Assembly (NCBI RefSeq): GCF_014208045.1
Contig: NZ_JACHML010000001.1
Location: forward strand, 2,418,001-2,482,000
DNA from: Microbacterium thalassium
GTDB lineage: Bacteria > Actinomycetota > Actinomycetes > Actinomycetales > Microbacteriaceae
Direction: 5' to 3'
Length of the DNA: 64,000 nucleotides
Positions 8,795 through 19,831 of the stretch are shown in pieces; the first letter of the stretch is position 1, and each line of letters starts with the position of its first letter. Position numbers and translations under genes: made by a program. The notes under the pieces were generated by a model, which saw nothing but the letters and a program-made list of their open reading frames with translations, was not told the DNA's origin and did no database searches.

Positions 8795-9331
8795 ATGCCG
8801 AATCGCACCGGAACCGCCTACGCCCTGACGACCTTCGCCCGGCTCGAGGATTCGGCGGACGCCGATGAGCTCGAGCGGTATCTGCAGGAGCTGCCCCGGG
8901 GGGCGGACAGTCCGTTCCACCGCCTGACGGGCGTGCATCTCACGCGCGTGCAGCTGTTCCGCACGCTCGTCCACCAGGGGCCCAAGCAGACCCACGACGA
9001 CCGCCTTCGGCATCCGCACCTGGTCTTCACCAGCGTGTTCGACGGGGACCGTGACGCCTACCTCGATCAGCTTCGCGTGAAGGTTCCCGAATGCGACCGC
9101 TGGTGGGGCGACTGCGTCGGGTACCCCGGCCGGTCCGACGCGGCCGCCTTCGCCGCGTGGGTGCGCAGCCTCCAGCGGACCACGACGCTGTTCCAGTCCC
9201 CGTTCCCGACGGCGACGGTCGGGCGGATACGGGAGTCGGTGGCGATGCGAGAGCGCGTGCTCGACTTCGCCGTGTCGACCCAGGGGCTGGACGACGATGC
9301 TCTGCTGCGCCGCTTCCGAGAGGACTTCTGA
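8795..9331 (+). CDS. Conserved protein of unknown function, paralogue of previous gene, cluster gene 6
   Basis: A 178-residue soluble protein, function unknown. HLVFTSVFDG, YLDQL, RWWGDCVGYPG and AAFAAWV line up with the preceding protein's core, so the two probably arose by duplication. The N-terminal 60 residues differ from the paralogue. TAGGAG lies upstream of ATG 8795. The stop TGA (9329-9331) shares its last base with the ATG of the DyP peroxidase, which indicates tight translational coupling. No haem-binding or metal motif is evident; one Cys (WWGDC) is visible. It could be a partner or delivery protein for the peroxidase, but nothing in the sequence proves that. Confidence 0.75.
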   Translation: MPNRTGTAYALTTFARLEDSADADELERYLQELPRGADSPFHRLTGVHLTRVQLFRTLVHQGPKQTHDDRLRHPHLVFTSVFDGDRDAYLDQLRVKVPECDRWWGDCVGYPGRSDAAAFAAWVRSLQRTTTLFQSPFPTATVGRIRESVAMRERVLDFAVSTQGLDDDALLRRFREDF

Positions 9332-10692
9332 TGCTGGGGCGACCCGAGAACCTCCCCGCTCGCTCCGTCGAGCCCGCGACGATCGACCTCGGTGACATCC
9401 AGGGGAACGTGCTGCGCGGGTACACGATGCCCGCGGCGGCCTATGTCTTCCTCACGATCGTCGACGCGCCCCGCGCGCGGGCGCTGCTGCGACGCGTCCT
9501 GCCGCTGGTGCAGACCGCGGAGCTGTGGGACGCCACGCCCGAGCACGCCGTGAACGTCGCCTTCTCGCACGAGGGGCTGCGAGCGATGGGAGTGACCGAG
9601 GACGTGCTCGCGTCGTTCCCCGAGGTGTTCTCCGAGGGGATCGCCCCTCGCGCGGAGCGCCTGGGCGACACCGGCACCAGCGCACCGTCCGAGTGGGAGT
9701 TCTCGGACCCGCATGCTCTCCTGACCGTGTGCGCGGTCGACACCGAGTCGCTGGAGTCCGTTCTCGCGGAGCTGCGCGCATTCGAGGCCGAGGGCGCCGT
9801 GGAGTTCGTCCACATCATGCACACGCTCGATCGCACGACCGGGCACGACCATTTCGGCTTCTTCGACGGCGTGAGCCAGCCGGCGATCGCGGGCGCCGGC
9901 GTGCGCTCGCGGCGTGGCGACGGTCAGCCCGACGGCAATGGCGGGTGGCGGGAGGTCGCGACCGGCGAGGTGCTGCTGGGGTACCCGGACGAGGACGGCA
10001 GGCTCCCGGAGGCGCCGGCGGCGCCGTTCGAGCGCAACGGAACGTTCGTCGTCGTGCGCAAGCTCGCCATGGACGTGGCAGGCTTCCGTCGCTTCGTCCG
10101 CGACGCGGGCTATCCCGGAGGTCCCGACAAGCTCGCGGCCAAGATGGTGGGCCGCTGGCCCGACGGGACGCCCCTGGCGATCTCACCCGAGGCCCCCGAC
10201 GCCGCGATCTCGGCCGATCCCGAGCGCATCAACGACTTCGCCTACGACGACGATCCCGAGGGCCTGCGCTGTCCCGTCGGCGCGCACGTGCGTCGCAGCA
10301 ACCCGCGCGACTCGAAGGGGTTCTTCCACGGACGGCTCACCAACCGGCACCGGATGGTGCGCCGCGGTCGCTCGTACGGCACGCCGCTGGATGAGGACCG
10401 GCTGGATGACGACGGCACCGAGCGCGGACTGATGTTCGTGTCGTTCCAGACCGACATCTGGCGGCAGTTCGAGACGGTGCAGGCGCTGTGGATGAACGAC
10501 GGCGACCCGCTCGGTGTCGGCGCCGACAAGGACTTCCTCGCCAGCGGCGACGACGACGGGGGCAAGATGACCATCCCGGGGCACCCGCCGTTCTTCCTCA
10601 AGCCGCTCCCCCGCTTCGTCACGACCCGAGGCGGGGCGTACCTCTTCCAGCCGTCGATGTCGGCGCTGCGGTGGCTCGGCGACCTGGCCTGA
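9331..10692 (+). CDS. DyP-type haem peroxidase, cluster gene 7
   Basis: A 453-residue dye-decolourising-type peroxidase that would reduce hydroperoxides with an organic electron donor. The GxxDG signature is GFFDG (176-180, catalytic Asp179) followed by VSQP. The proximal haem ligand is His319 in GAHVRRSNPR, and the distal arginine region is HRMVRRGRSYG (340-350). The length places it with the larger bacterial DyPs rather than the compact EfeB/DyP-A type. There is no Tat or Sec signal, and the C-terminus (RWLGDLA) does not look like an encapsulin-loading peptide, so it is probably cytoplasmic. Its ATG overlaps the stop of the preceding small gene. The stop lies 55 bases from the convergent dioxygenase gene. 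Confidence 0.92.
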   Translation: MLGRPENLPARSVEPATIDLGDIQGNVLRGYTMPAAAYVFLTIVDAPRARALLRRVLPLVQTAELWDATPEHAVNVAFSHEGLRAMGVTEDVLASFPEVFSEGIAPRAERLGDTGTSAPSEWEFSDPHALLTVCAVDTESLESVLAELRAFEAEGAVEFVHIMHTLDRTTGHDHFGFFDGVSQPAIAGAGVRSRRGDGQPDGNGGWREVATGEVLLGYPDEDGRLPEAPAAPFERNGTFVVVRKLAMDVAGFRRFVRDAGYPGGPDKLAAKMVGRWPDGTPLAISPEAPDAAISADPERINDFAYDDDPEGLRCPVGAHVRRSNPRDSKGFFHGRLTNRHRMVRRGRSYGTPLDEDRLDDDGTERGLMFVSFQTDIWRQFETVQALWMNDGDPLGVGADKDFLASGDDDGGKMTIPGHPPFFLKPLPRFVTTRGGAYLFQPSMSALRWLGDLA

Positions 10693-10747
10693 GCCGCGAT
10701 CGGCGCGAGCCGCGTCCGGACCGCGCCCCGATCGTGCGCGCGCCGCG

Positions 10748-12562
10748 CTAGTCCGTGCGACCCGCGGCCGCGCGCTTCCACGGCGCGAACGCGTTCGTGA
10801 CGCCGTCGAACGCGGGGGCCAGCTGCGGGAAGTGCCTCAGGATCACCGTGATCATGGTGTTGTCGGCGATCCAGTCCAGACCGGTCTGCGTGTAGTACTC
10901 GGCGGTGAAGCACTCGGTGAGGAACCGGTCGCTCTTGAGGCGCCGGCTGGCCATCAGGATGAACACGCGGAAGGCGGTGTCGCTGAAGCCGAACCCGGGC
11001 GGCGGCGTCTCGGCGTGCATCCCGACCTGGAGGTCCACCAGCTCGACGTCGCCGTACATCTCCTTCAGCTGCAGCGCCCAGACCGGGTCGTCGGTGAGCT
11101 CCTCGAAGGTCGCGGCGGGTCTCAGGTGGAGCTGGCGGCGGAACTCGTTGTACCGCGGCACGCCGCGCTCTCGGTCGCGCAGGATGTCGAGCGCCGCGAG
11201 ATCCAGCCGCGTCCCGTCGGGCAGCGTGATGTCCTGCATCCAGCGCGGGAAGTTGTGCAGCTGGACCGCCCCCGGGTGCTGCGTGCCGAAGGAGTACCAG
11301 AGATCGGCGACGTCCTGTTCGCCCTCGAGCACGCGCTGGGCGTTGAGGAGGACGATCTCCTCGAAGTCCATGGCGTCGAGGAGCCGGTCGTCCGTGCGCG
11401 AGCGCACGTCGAGGCGCTCGGGAAGCAGCGGGTGCAGACGGTAGACCGCGGCGAACTCCTCGGTGAGCTGGTAGGGCGCGCCGTGGTGGTCGTGCTCGGA
11501 CCCCGGGATGCCGCTGATCACATCGCTCTTGCTGAGGCGTCCGAAGCGGCGGCTGACGCGCTCGCCGGCCAGACCCCACCAGTTCGCGCGCATGGCGGTG
11601 TTCATCACCGGTGTTGCGATGATCCCCGGCGTCCACTCCACCGTGTGGATCTTCGCGAGCAGCGCCGAGACGATGAGCTGAGCGGTGCCGAACAGCTCGT
11701 CCTCGGTCATGTCGGGGTGCTCCCGGTGCAGGGCGTCGCAGATCGCGTTGTGCTCGAGGGTGAACAGCGTGTGGAGCATGCCCAGCCCCACCCACCAGTT
11801 CTCGTTGAACCCCGTCATCGCCACGCCGGACGCCGGATCCAGCGGCAGATGGCCGTCCTGAAGCTTGAGCTTGCCGCCGATGTGGCTGCGCACCTGACTC
11901 CGACGCGTCTCGGAGCTGCCGTAGATCGACGAGGCATCCCACCAGTGCGACTGGCTGTTGATGTACGTGGGCGGAAGGTGGGCGTCGGCGGCCGTGCGGG
12001 TCGTGTCCTGCTTGGTGCGCGGGATGCGCATGGGATCCTCGAACCAGCCGTCGTGGGGCGGCAGGGGCACCTCGAGCGGCTCGTCGTCCTCGCGCCCGTG
12101 CGCGAACCAGTCGTGCGTCTGGAACTGGATCCACGCCGCCGCGAGCAGGTTCAGCGACGTCGCCGGGGTGAAGCTGTCGCGCCGCATGAGCTTCTGGCTG
12201 ATCTCGCGCGGGTTGGGCGTCAGCATGTGCTCGGTGTCGGGCCAGGCGCGCTCGAGCGACACGTTGCGCGCGAACCGCGTTCCGGCGCGGCCCATGTCGG
12301 GATCGCCCAGGTCGTTGTAGGCGCCGTCCGCGTTGCGGAATCGGCGATCGGATTCCCGCGCGCCCTCCAGCGTCGTCCCCGGGGTCCGTCCCGCGTCGCC
12401 CGGCGTCCGCGTGTCGACGAGATTCTCATCGCGCAGCTGATCCCGCAGCGCGATGAGGTTGACGACGCTCATCACGAAGGGCAGTCGGAACCAGGGCGTC
12501 TTCCGGTTGACGCGGCTGTAATAGCGGATCAGCGCCCGCCCGAAACCCGATGGATTGCTCAC
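10748..12562 (-). CDS. Animal-type haem peroxidase related to fatty-acid alpha-dioxygenase, cluster gene 8
   Basis: A 604-residue member of the cyclooxygenase/alpha-dioxygenase branch of haem peroxidases. IQFQTHDWFAHG supplies the distal His150. EEFAAVYRLHPLLPE supplies Tyr374 and His377, matching the radical tyrosine and proximal haem ligand (Tyr386/His389 of plant alpha-DOX; Tyr385/His388 of COX). KIHTVEWT and MRANWWGL match plant alpha-DOX segments. Such enzymes add O2 at C-alpha of fatty acids, giving 2-hydroperoxides that can decarboxylate to shorter aldehydes. Length is close to the plant enzyme (about 640). There is no signal peptide and no EGF-like domain. The GTG start at 12562 has GGAGCGGGAA upstream. 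Family is firm; regiospecificity is inference. Confidence 0.9.
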   Translation of the reverse strand: MSNPSGFGRALIRYYSRVNRKTPWFRLPFVMSVVNLIALRDQLRDENLVDTRTPGDAGRTPGTTLEGARESDRRFRNADGAYNDLGDPDMGRAGTRFARNVSLERAWPDTEHMLTPNPREISQKLMRRDSFTPATSLNLLAAAWIQFQTHDWFAHGREDDEPLEVPLPPHDGWFEDPMRIPRTKQDTTRTAADAHLPPTYINSQSHWWDASSIYGSSETRRSQVRSHIGGKLKLQDGHLPLDPASGVAMTGFNENWWVGLGMLHTLFTLEHNAICDALHREHPDMTEDELFGTAQLIVSALLAKIHTVEWTPGIIATPVMNTAMRANWWGLAGERVSRRFGRLSKSDVISGIPGSEHDHHGAPYQLTEEFAAVYRLHPLLPERLDVRSRTDDRLLDAMDFEEIVLLNAQRVLEGEQDVADLWYSFGTQHPGAVQLHNFPRWMQDITLPDGTRLDLAALDILRDRERGVPRYNEFRRQLHLRPAATFEELTDDPVWALQLKEMYGDVELVDLQVGMHAETPPPGFGFSDTAFRVFILMASRRLKSDRFLTECFTAEYYTQTGLDWIADNTMITVILRHFPQLAPAFDGVTNAFAPWKRAAAGRTD

Positions 12563-12842
12563 TTCCCGCTCCGTTCGGTTGAGGAATGCCCCAGTGTCCT
12601 GCCCGCATCATAGTGAAGCCGCACGTGCCGGGGCCATCACCCGCGTCGGATGCGCGACGGCATTCCGCCACGGGCATCCGTGTCCGGTTCCGCGCGAATA
12701 CGTCCATTGCGGCGGGGCCCCGTGCGTGGATAGCGTGAGGTCAGGCACTGATCGACGGACGCGGGGCCAGGGGGCCGTCCGCTGGGGATTCGTGCCACGT
12801 GCTTCGCCGGGTACCACCGTACGCCGAAGGAGGGCCGCACCC
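12563..12842. other. Intergenic divergent region between dioxygenase and GMC genes
   Basis: About 280 bases between two divergent starts. A strong ribosome site, AAGGAGG, precedes GTG 12843 by nine bases. A TAGCGT hexamer near 12729-12734 could be a -10 for the GMC gene, but no good -35 was found. No supported reading frame, repeat or RNA was seen. Confidence 0.4.
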
Positions 12843-15247
<2,405 letters not shown>

Positions 15248-15251
<4 letters not shown>

Positions 15252-16300
15252 GCGCTCCCGCGTCGCCGACGTCGCGAGGCGAGCACCGGGACGAGGTGGA
15301 CTTCGTCCTGACCGACGACGGCACCATCATCACGCTGATCCGGGTGCGCGGCGCATCCGCCCCGACTCGCGGTCCGGTGCTGCTCGCGCACGGGGCGGGG
15401 ATGCGGGCGGAGTCGTTCCGCCCGCCGGCCATCCGGTCCGTCGTGGACGTCCTCATCGATGACGGCTGGGACGTCTGGATGCTCAACTGGCGCGGCTCCA
15501 TCGACCTTCCCCCGGTCCCGTGGACGATCGACGACGTCGCGCTGTACGACGTGCCCGCGGCGGTTCGGCACGTCACGGGTGTCACCGGCTCCGACACCGT
15601 GAAGGTCATCGGCCACTGCCAGGGTGCGGCGGCCCTCAGCGTCGCCGCCGCGGCGGGCCTCGTGCCCGAGGTCGACGTCGTCGTGGCGAATTCGGTGTCG
15701 CTGCATCCGGTGCTGCCGTTCTTCGCCCGGGTGAAGCTCGATGTGCTCCTGCCCATGTTCCGCACCGGCGAGCCCTACGTCGACATCGCGTGGGGCGACG
15801 GGCCCGAGAAGGGCGTCGCGCGCATCACCAGGAACACGGTGAGGCTGGCGCATCCGGAGTGCAAGAACCCCGGGTGCAGCATGGCCAGCTTCGCTCTGGG
15901 CTCCGGCCACCCGGCGCTCTGGCGCCACGAGAACCTCGACAGCGCCACGCACGACTGGCTCGAGCACGAGTTCGGGAAGATCCCGCTCAGCTGGTACGCG
16001 CAGATGTCCCTCTCGCACCGTGCCGGACGGTACGTGATGGTGCGCGGGTACGAGGCGCTCCCCCACCGCATCGCCGACGCGCCGCCGCAGACGGATGCCC
16101 GGTTCACGCTGCTGACCGGCGATGAGAACCGGGCATTCCTGCCGTCGAGTCAGCACCGCACGTTCGCGTACCTCGACGACGCGCAGCCCGGCAGGCACTC
16201 CCTCACCCAGATCCCGGGATACGGCCACGCGGACGTCTTCGTCGGCCGCCGGGCGCACGTCGACGCGTTCCCGTACATCCGCTACGCGCTGGGACGCTGA
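15248..16300 (+). CDS. Alpha/beta hydrolase with a Cys at the nucleophile position, cluster gene 10
   Basis: A 350-residue paralogue of the hydrolase at 3350-4432. The nucleophile elbow is GHCQG (Cys124), the acid is Asp292 in TGDENRAF, and the base is His327 in PGYGHAD. Both paralogues keep Cys at the nucleophile, so this is probably a family feature and not a loss. The ATG overlaps the stop of the GMC gene (ATGA), so the two are co-translated. Large fused GMC-alpha/beta-hydrolase proteins exist in other bacteria, and this pair looks like the split arrangement (recollection, not searched). No signal peptide. It is the last gene of the accessory cluster and converges on the EF-G2-like gene 30 bases away. 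Confidence 0.82.
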
Positions 16301-16330
16301 GCCGCGCACGCGCCGCGGGCTCGCGCGGCC

Positions 16331-18394
16331 TCAGTCGCGATCGTGGCCGGCGTGCGGCATCGGCTCGTAGCGGTCGGGCGTGATCGAGACCTCACCCAGC
16401 CCGGCGGTGAGCGAGCGCAGATCGAGCACGTACCGTGCGAGCTCGGACTCGGGGACGGTCGCGGTCACGCGCACCCGGCGGTCGTCGACGGTCTCGGTGG
16501 CGCTGACCCGCCCGCGGCGGCCGGAGAGGTCGGTGAGGACCGCGCCCTGCAGCTCGGTGGGCACCGTCACGACGACGCTCGAGACCGGCTCCAGCACGAC
16601 CGTGCCCGCGTCCGCCACTGCCGACTTGACGGCGAGGGAGGCCGCGATGCGAAAGGCCATGTCGGACGAGTCGACGGAGTGCGCCTTGCCGTCGAGCAGC
16701 TCGATCCTCGCGTCGACGACCGGGTGGCCGTGCGGGCCCCCGGCTTCGAGCGCTTCGAGCGCGCCCTTCTCCACGGCGGACACATAGGCCTTCGGCACCG
16801 CGCCGCCGACCACCGAGCTCGCGAACTCGTATCCGGCGTTCGCCGGAAGCGGCGAGACCTGCAGCTGCACGAGCGCGAACTGGCCGTGGCCGCCGGACTG
16901 CTTCTTCACCTTGCCCTCGGCGGTCGCCGCGCGCGTGATGCGCTCACGGTACGCGATCGGCGCCGGCCCCGTCGTGACGTGCACGCCGAGCACGCGCGCC
17001 ATGCGCTCCACCGCGACCTCCACGTGGGTCTCCCCCATGCCCCTCAGAACCGTGGCGGTGCCGGTCCTGTCCACGACGAGGGTCGGATCCTCCGTCACGA
17101 GGCGCGCGAGAGCCGTCGACAGCTTCGCGTCGTCGGACTGCGACTCGGGCTCGATGCTGACGGCGAACAGGGGCTGCCGCTCGGGCGGCGGGAGCGGACG
17201 CGCCGCGCCCGTCGATCGTGACCACAGCAGCGATCCGGAGGGCGTGCCGGTGAGCTTCGCGACCGCGCCGACCTCGCCGGCGCGCAAGGAGGCTGCCGGC
17301 ACGTGCTCCGAGCCGCGCAGCCGGAAGAGGCCGGCGAGCCGCTCCTCGACGCCCGTCGTCGCGTTGCGCAGCCGGTCGTTGGGTCGCACCACGCCCGACA
17401 GCACCTTCAGCATCGACACCTGCCCCACGAACGGGTCGGCGATCGTCCGGAACACCTGAACCAGGGTGTCGCCGCCGGGATCGCAGGCGACGTCCACCTC
17501 GGCCCCGCGCCCGTCCGCGCCCACGAGGATGCGCGCATCGCGTGCCGCCGCGGACGGCGCGAGCGCGCACACGAGGTCGAGCAGCCGATCGACACCCGTG
17601 CCCGCGGTGCCCGAGCAGACGACGACGGGCACCGCGTCGCCCGCGGCGATCTCGTCGGCGAACGTGCGCTGGAGGGCGCCGACGGAGGGCTCCCGGCCCT
17701 CGAGGTACTCCTCGAGCTGCGCGTCGTCGTGCGACACGATCTCCTCCACGACGGCGACATGCGCGTCGTGCTCCTCCGGCTGCATGTCCGCCGGCAGAGC
17801 CCCCACGGTGCGCCCGCCCGCACCGTCGTCCTCGAGGGCCTGCTCGGTGAGGACGTCCGCGACGCCGTGGAAGGCATGCTCCTCGCCGAGCGGGAACTCG
17901 ATCGGCCACACGACGTCTCCGAGGAGCTCGCGGAGATCGGCGACCACCTTCCGGAAGTCGGCGCGCGCCCGATCCTCCTGGGACACCACGGCGATGAGGG
18001 GCACCCCCGCGCTGCGCGCGGCGTCGGCGGCGGCGTGCGTCCCCGCCACGACGCCGTCGAACGAGCTGAGGACGAGCAGCCCGACGTCGGCGACCGCGAG
18101 CGCGGCGTCGACCGCGCCCACGAAATCCGGATGACCGGGAGTGTCCACGAGGGTGAGCGCGTGGGTGGTTCCGTCCTCCGCCGTCCAGTCGAGGGGTGCG
18201 AGCGCGAGGTTCAGCGAGTGACCGCGCGCGACCTCCTCGGGCTCGTGGTCCGAGACGGTGGAACCCTGCTCGACGCTCCCCGGCCGTGAGATGCTGCCTG
18301 CACGATGGAGGATCGCTTCGACGAGCGTCGTCTTCCCCGAGCCGGCCGCGCCGAGCAGCGCGATCGTCCGGATGGTCTTGTCTTTCGCAGGCAT
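16331..18394 (-). CDS. fusA2: Elongation factor G-like protein (EF-G2 type)
   Basis: A 687-residue translation-factor-like GTPase with the full EF-G domain order. The P-loop GAAGSGKT (15-22) and G3 DTPGH (84-88) are intact. The G4 motif, normally NKxD, reads SQED (138-141), and the switch I threonine region reads ARGHSL, so GTP handling is probably unusual. This matches the actinobacterial EF-G2 (Rv0120c-like) paralogue group, whose mycobacterial member is reported to bind nucleotide but lack ribosome-stimulated GTPase activity. ATG 18394 was preferred over ATG 18430 because GGGGAGGGG lies directly upstream. The true EF-G gene is not in this window. Its cellular role is unclear. Confidence 0.88.
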   Translation of the reverse strand: MPAKDKTIRTIALLGAAGSGKTTLVEAILHRAGSISRPGSVEQGSTVSDHEPEEVARGHSLNLALAPLDWTAEDGTTHALTLVDTPGHPDFVGAVDAALAVADVGLLVLSSFDGVVAGTHAAADAARSAGVPLIAVVSQEDRARADFRKVVADLRELLGDVVWPIEFPLGEEHAFHGVADVLTEQALEDDGAGGRTVGALPADMQPEEHDAHVAVVEEIVSHDDAQLEEYLEGREPSVGALQRTFADEIAAGDAVPVVVCSGTAGTGVDRLLDLVCALAPSAAARDARILVGADGRGAEVDVACDPGGDTLVQVFRTIADPFVGQVSMLKVLSGVVRPNDRLRNATTGVEERLAGLFRLRGSEHVPAASLRAGEVGAVAKLTGTPSGSLLWSRSTGAARPLPPPERQPLFAVSIEPESQSDDAKLSTALARLVTEDPTLVVDRTGTATVLRGMGETHVEVAVERMARVLGVHVTTGPAPIAYRERITRAATAEGKVKKQSGGHGQFALVQLQVSPLPANAGYEFASSVVGGAVPKAYVSAVEKGALEALEAGGPHGHPVVDARIELLDGKAHSVDSSDMAFRIAASLAVKSAVADAGTVVLEPVSSVVVTVPTELQGAVLTDLSGRRGRVSATETVDDRRVRVTATVPESELARYVLDLRSLTAGLGEVSITPDRYEPMPHAGHDRD

Positions 18395-18484
18395 GCCCCT
18401 CCCCGCGACGGTGCGGACGGTGGCTTCCATCGTGCCCGGCGCGAGCGCGGTCCGCTACTGCGATCCCGCTGGCCGATCAGGCTC

Positions 18485-18679
18485 TCAGGCGAGCTGGCGC
18501 GCGGCGGAGCGGTCCACCCAGCGCCGGAGCAGTCCCAGGAGGCCGATGCTGCGGCGCGAGGTCGGCTGGGTCGGTCGGTGGACGGGGCCGGTCGCCACGA
18601 TCGCGGCTCCCCAGCCGTTCCCGACACTGGACACGGGGCGGTGCGTGGTGGTCTCCCACGGATTCGGTGCAGTGTACAT
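18485..18679 (-). CDS. Small hypothetical protein, 64 residues
   Basis: Not recognised. AGGAGG lies seven bases before ATG 18679, which is the main reason to accept the frame. The protein starts MYTAPNPWETTTHRP, has a glycine-containing hydrophobic middle (GWGAAIVATG) and a basic C-terminus (LLRRWVDRSAARQLA). There is no clear membrane segment. GATAAT on the minus strand (18724-18729) is a good -10 candidate about 45 bases upstream. It lies between the EF-G2-like gene and the tRNA group and is likely transcribed on its own. Confidence 0.6.
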   Translation of the reverse strand: MYTAPNPWETTTHRPVSSVGNGWGAAIVATGPVHRPTQPTSRRSIGLLGLLRRWVDRSAARQLA

Positions 18680-18820
18680 GTCAGTCCTCCTCGACCGTCG
18701 GCGTGTGCCGATACTGCGCGTCCATTATCCCGCGGGTGAGCGCGCGCGGGGGCGGAGACATGCCGCTTCGGGGCTGTGAGGGGCGCGCGGAGGCGACCGT
18801 CCGAGCCCCCGGGAATATGG

Positions 18821-18893
18821 AGCGGATGACGAGACTCGAACTCGCGACCCTCACCTTGGCAAGGTGATGCGCTACCAACTGCGCTACATCCGC
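18821..18893 (-). tRNA. tRNA-Gly (GCC), copy 1
   Basis: A cloverleaf with acceptor GCGGATG/CATCCGC, anticodon arm TCACC-TTGCCAA-GGTGA (anticodon GCC) and TTCGAGT T-loop. The 73-base body is followed by CCA at 18820-18818. It is identical to the copy at 19190-19262. Last gene of the minus-strand tRNA group. Confidence 0.96.
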
Positions 18894-18924
18894 GTGCCGC
18901 CCGGATCGCTCCGAGCGACGAGAA

Positions 18925-18944
18925 AGCCCCCGGTTCCGGGGGCT
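18925..18944 (-). terminator. Hairpin downstream of tRNA-Val(GAC)
   Basis: Complementary arms AGCCCCCGG / CCGGGGGCT separated by two bases, followed on the minus strand by TTCT. It lies between tRNA-Val(GAC) and tRNA-Gly copy 1 and probably ends or processes the tRNA transcript. Confidence 0.65.
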
Positions 18945-18950
18945 GTTCCG

Positions 18951-19022
18951 TGCGCGATACTGGGATCGAACCAGTGACCTCTTCCGTGTCAGGGAAGCGC
19001 GCTACCGCTGCGCCAATCGCGC
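18951..19022 (-). tRNA. tRNA-Val (GAC)
   Basis: Acceptor GCGCGAT/ATCGCGC, D-arm GCGC-AGCGGTA-GCGC, anticodon arm CTTCC-CTGACAC-GGAAG (anticodon GAC), T-loop TTCGATC. 72 bases, CCA not encoded. Confidence 0.95.
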
Positions 19023-19051
19023 CCAAAATGGGCTGTTCAGTTGTGTCAGTG

Positions 19052-19122
19052 AGGTGGCGACGGGATTCGAACCCGTGTAAACGGCTTTGCAGGCCGGTGC
19101 CTAGCCGCTCGGCCACGCCACC
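19052..19122 (-). tRNA. tRNA-Cys (GCA)
   Basis: Acceptor GGTGGCG/CGCCACC and anticodon GCA in the loop CTGCAAA of the anticodon arm, with TTCGAAT T-loop. 71 bases, CCA not encoded. Confidence 0.95.
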
Positions 19123-19189
19123 GTGTGTGGTTCGAACCACGTGTCGTGATCGGCTTTCGGATTCCTCCGTGTGGCGATCCCCGCACTCG

Positions 19190-19262
19190 AGCGGATGACG
19201 AGACTCGAACTCGCGACCCTCACCTTGGCAAGGTGATGCGCTACCAACTGCGCTACATCCGC
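19190..19262 (-). tRNA. tRNA-Gly (GCC), copy 2
   Basis: Same 73-base sequence as the copy at 18821-18893, anticodon GCC. Here the bases after the discriminator are not CCA. First gene of the minus-strand tRNA group Gly-Cys-Val-Gly. Confidence 0.96.
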
Positions 19263-19416
19263 ATTTTCGCCTCCGGGTCTCCCCAGCGACTTCATCGACT
19301 TTAGCCGATCTCGGCGCAACCGCAAAACCGACAGCGCCCCGCGCGTGTCCTGCATCTCGATTCGTCGCAGGGCCCGGCATCCGCTAACATCGTTACTCGG
19401 CCCCCTCGCGGGCCAC

Positions 19417-19489
19417 GGGCGATTGGCGCAGTTGGTAGCGCGCTTCCTTCACACGGAAGAGGTCATCAGTTCGAGTCTGGTATCGCCCA
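19417..19489 (+). tRNA. tRNA-Val (CAC)
   Basis: Acceptor GGGCGAT/ATCGCCC, anticodon arm CTTCC-TTCACAC-GGAAG (anticodon CAC), T-loop TTCGAGT. 73 bases, CCA not encoded. It stands alone on the plus strand with a possible -10 TAACAT at 19385-19390 and a hairpin terminator just after it. Confidence 0.95.
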
Positions 19490-19494
19490 CCGCA

Positions 19495-19518
19495 AGACCC
19501 CCGGTTCGCCGGGGGTCT
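19495..19518 (+). terminator. Terminator of tRNA-Val(CAC)
   Basis: A perfect ten-base-pair stem, AGACCCCCGG / CCGGGGGTCT, closed by a TTCG loop, six bases after the tRNA end. The T-run behind it is weak. Confidence 0.75.
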
Positions 19519-19548
19519 CGTCGTTTCGTCGTCCGATCGCGACGGGAC

Positions 19549-19737
19549 TCAGCGGCCGCCGCGGTCGCGCCGCTCCCGGTAGCGCGCGATGAGCTCCTGC
19601 GTCGTGACGATGAGGCCGGCGGCGGTGAGGATGTATGCCCCGTAGAGGATGAACGGCTGGGCGTCCGCACCGGTGAAGCCCCACGAGACCACGGCCACGA
19701 TGACGAGTCCGCCGAGCAGCAGCCAGGGTCCCTTCAC
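19549..19737 (-). CDS. Small two-TM membrane protein
   Basis: A 62-residue protein (64 if GTG 19743 is used). Two hydrophobic segments (LLLGGLVIVAVVSWGF and FILYGAYILTAAGLIV) are followed by a basic tail, ARYRERRDRGGR, so it is a small inner-membrane protein of unknown role. GTG 19737 was chosen because TAGTCT (19744-19749) ends six bases before it, the spacing seen at other probable leaderless genes here. No ribosome site is placed well for either start. It follows amtB on the same strand after an 88-base gap; whether they share a transcript is unclear. Confidence 0.65.
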   Translation of the reverse strand: MKGPWLLLGGLVIVAVVSWGFTGADAQPFILYGAYILTAAGLIVTTQELIARYRERRDRGGR

Positions 19738-19831
19738 GGTCACAGACTAGCCGCGCCCTCCATCGCCGCGCACGCACGCGGAAGGGCGCCGCGGCCGAAG
19801 CCACGACGCCCTTCCGTGCTGCGAGAGAGGA

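Noticed and set aside
18821-19262. Identical tRNA-Gly copies as an integration scar
   Set aside because: Both are complete tRNA genes within a normal tRNA group, and there is no integrase or mobile gene between them.
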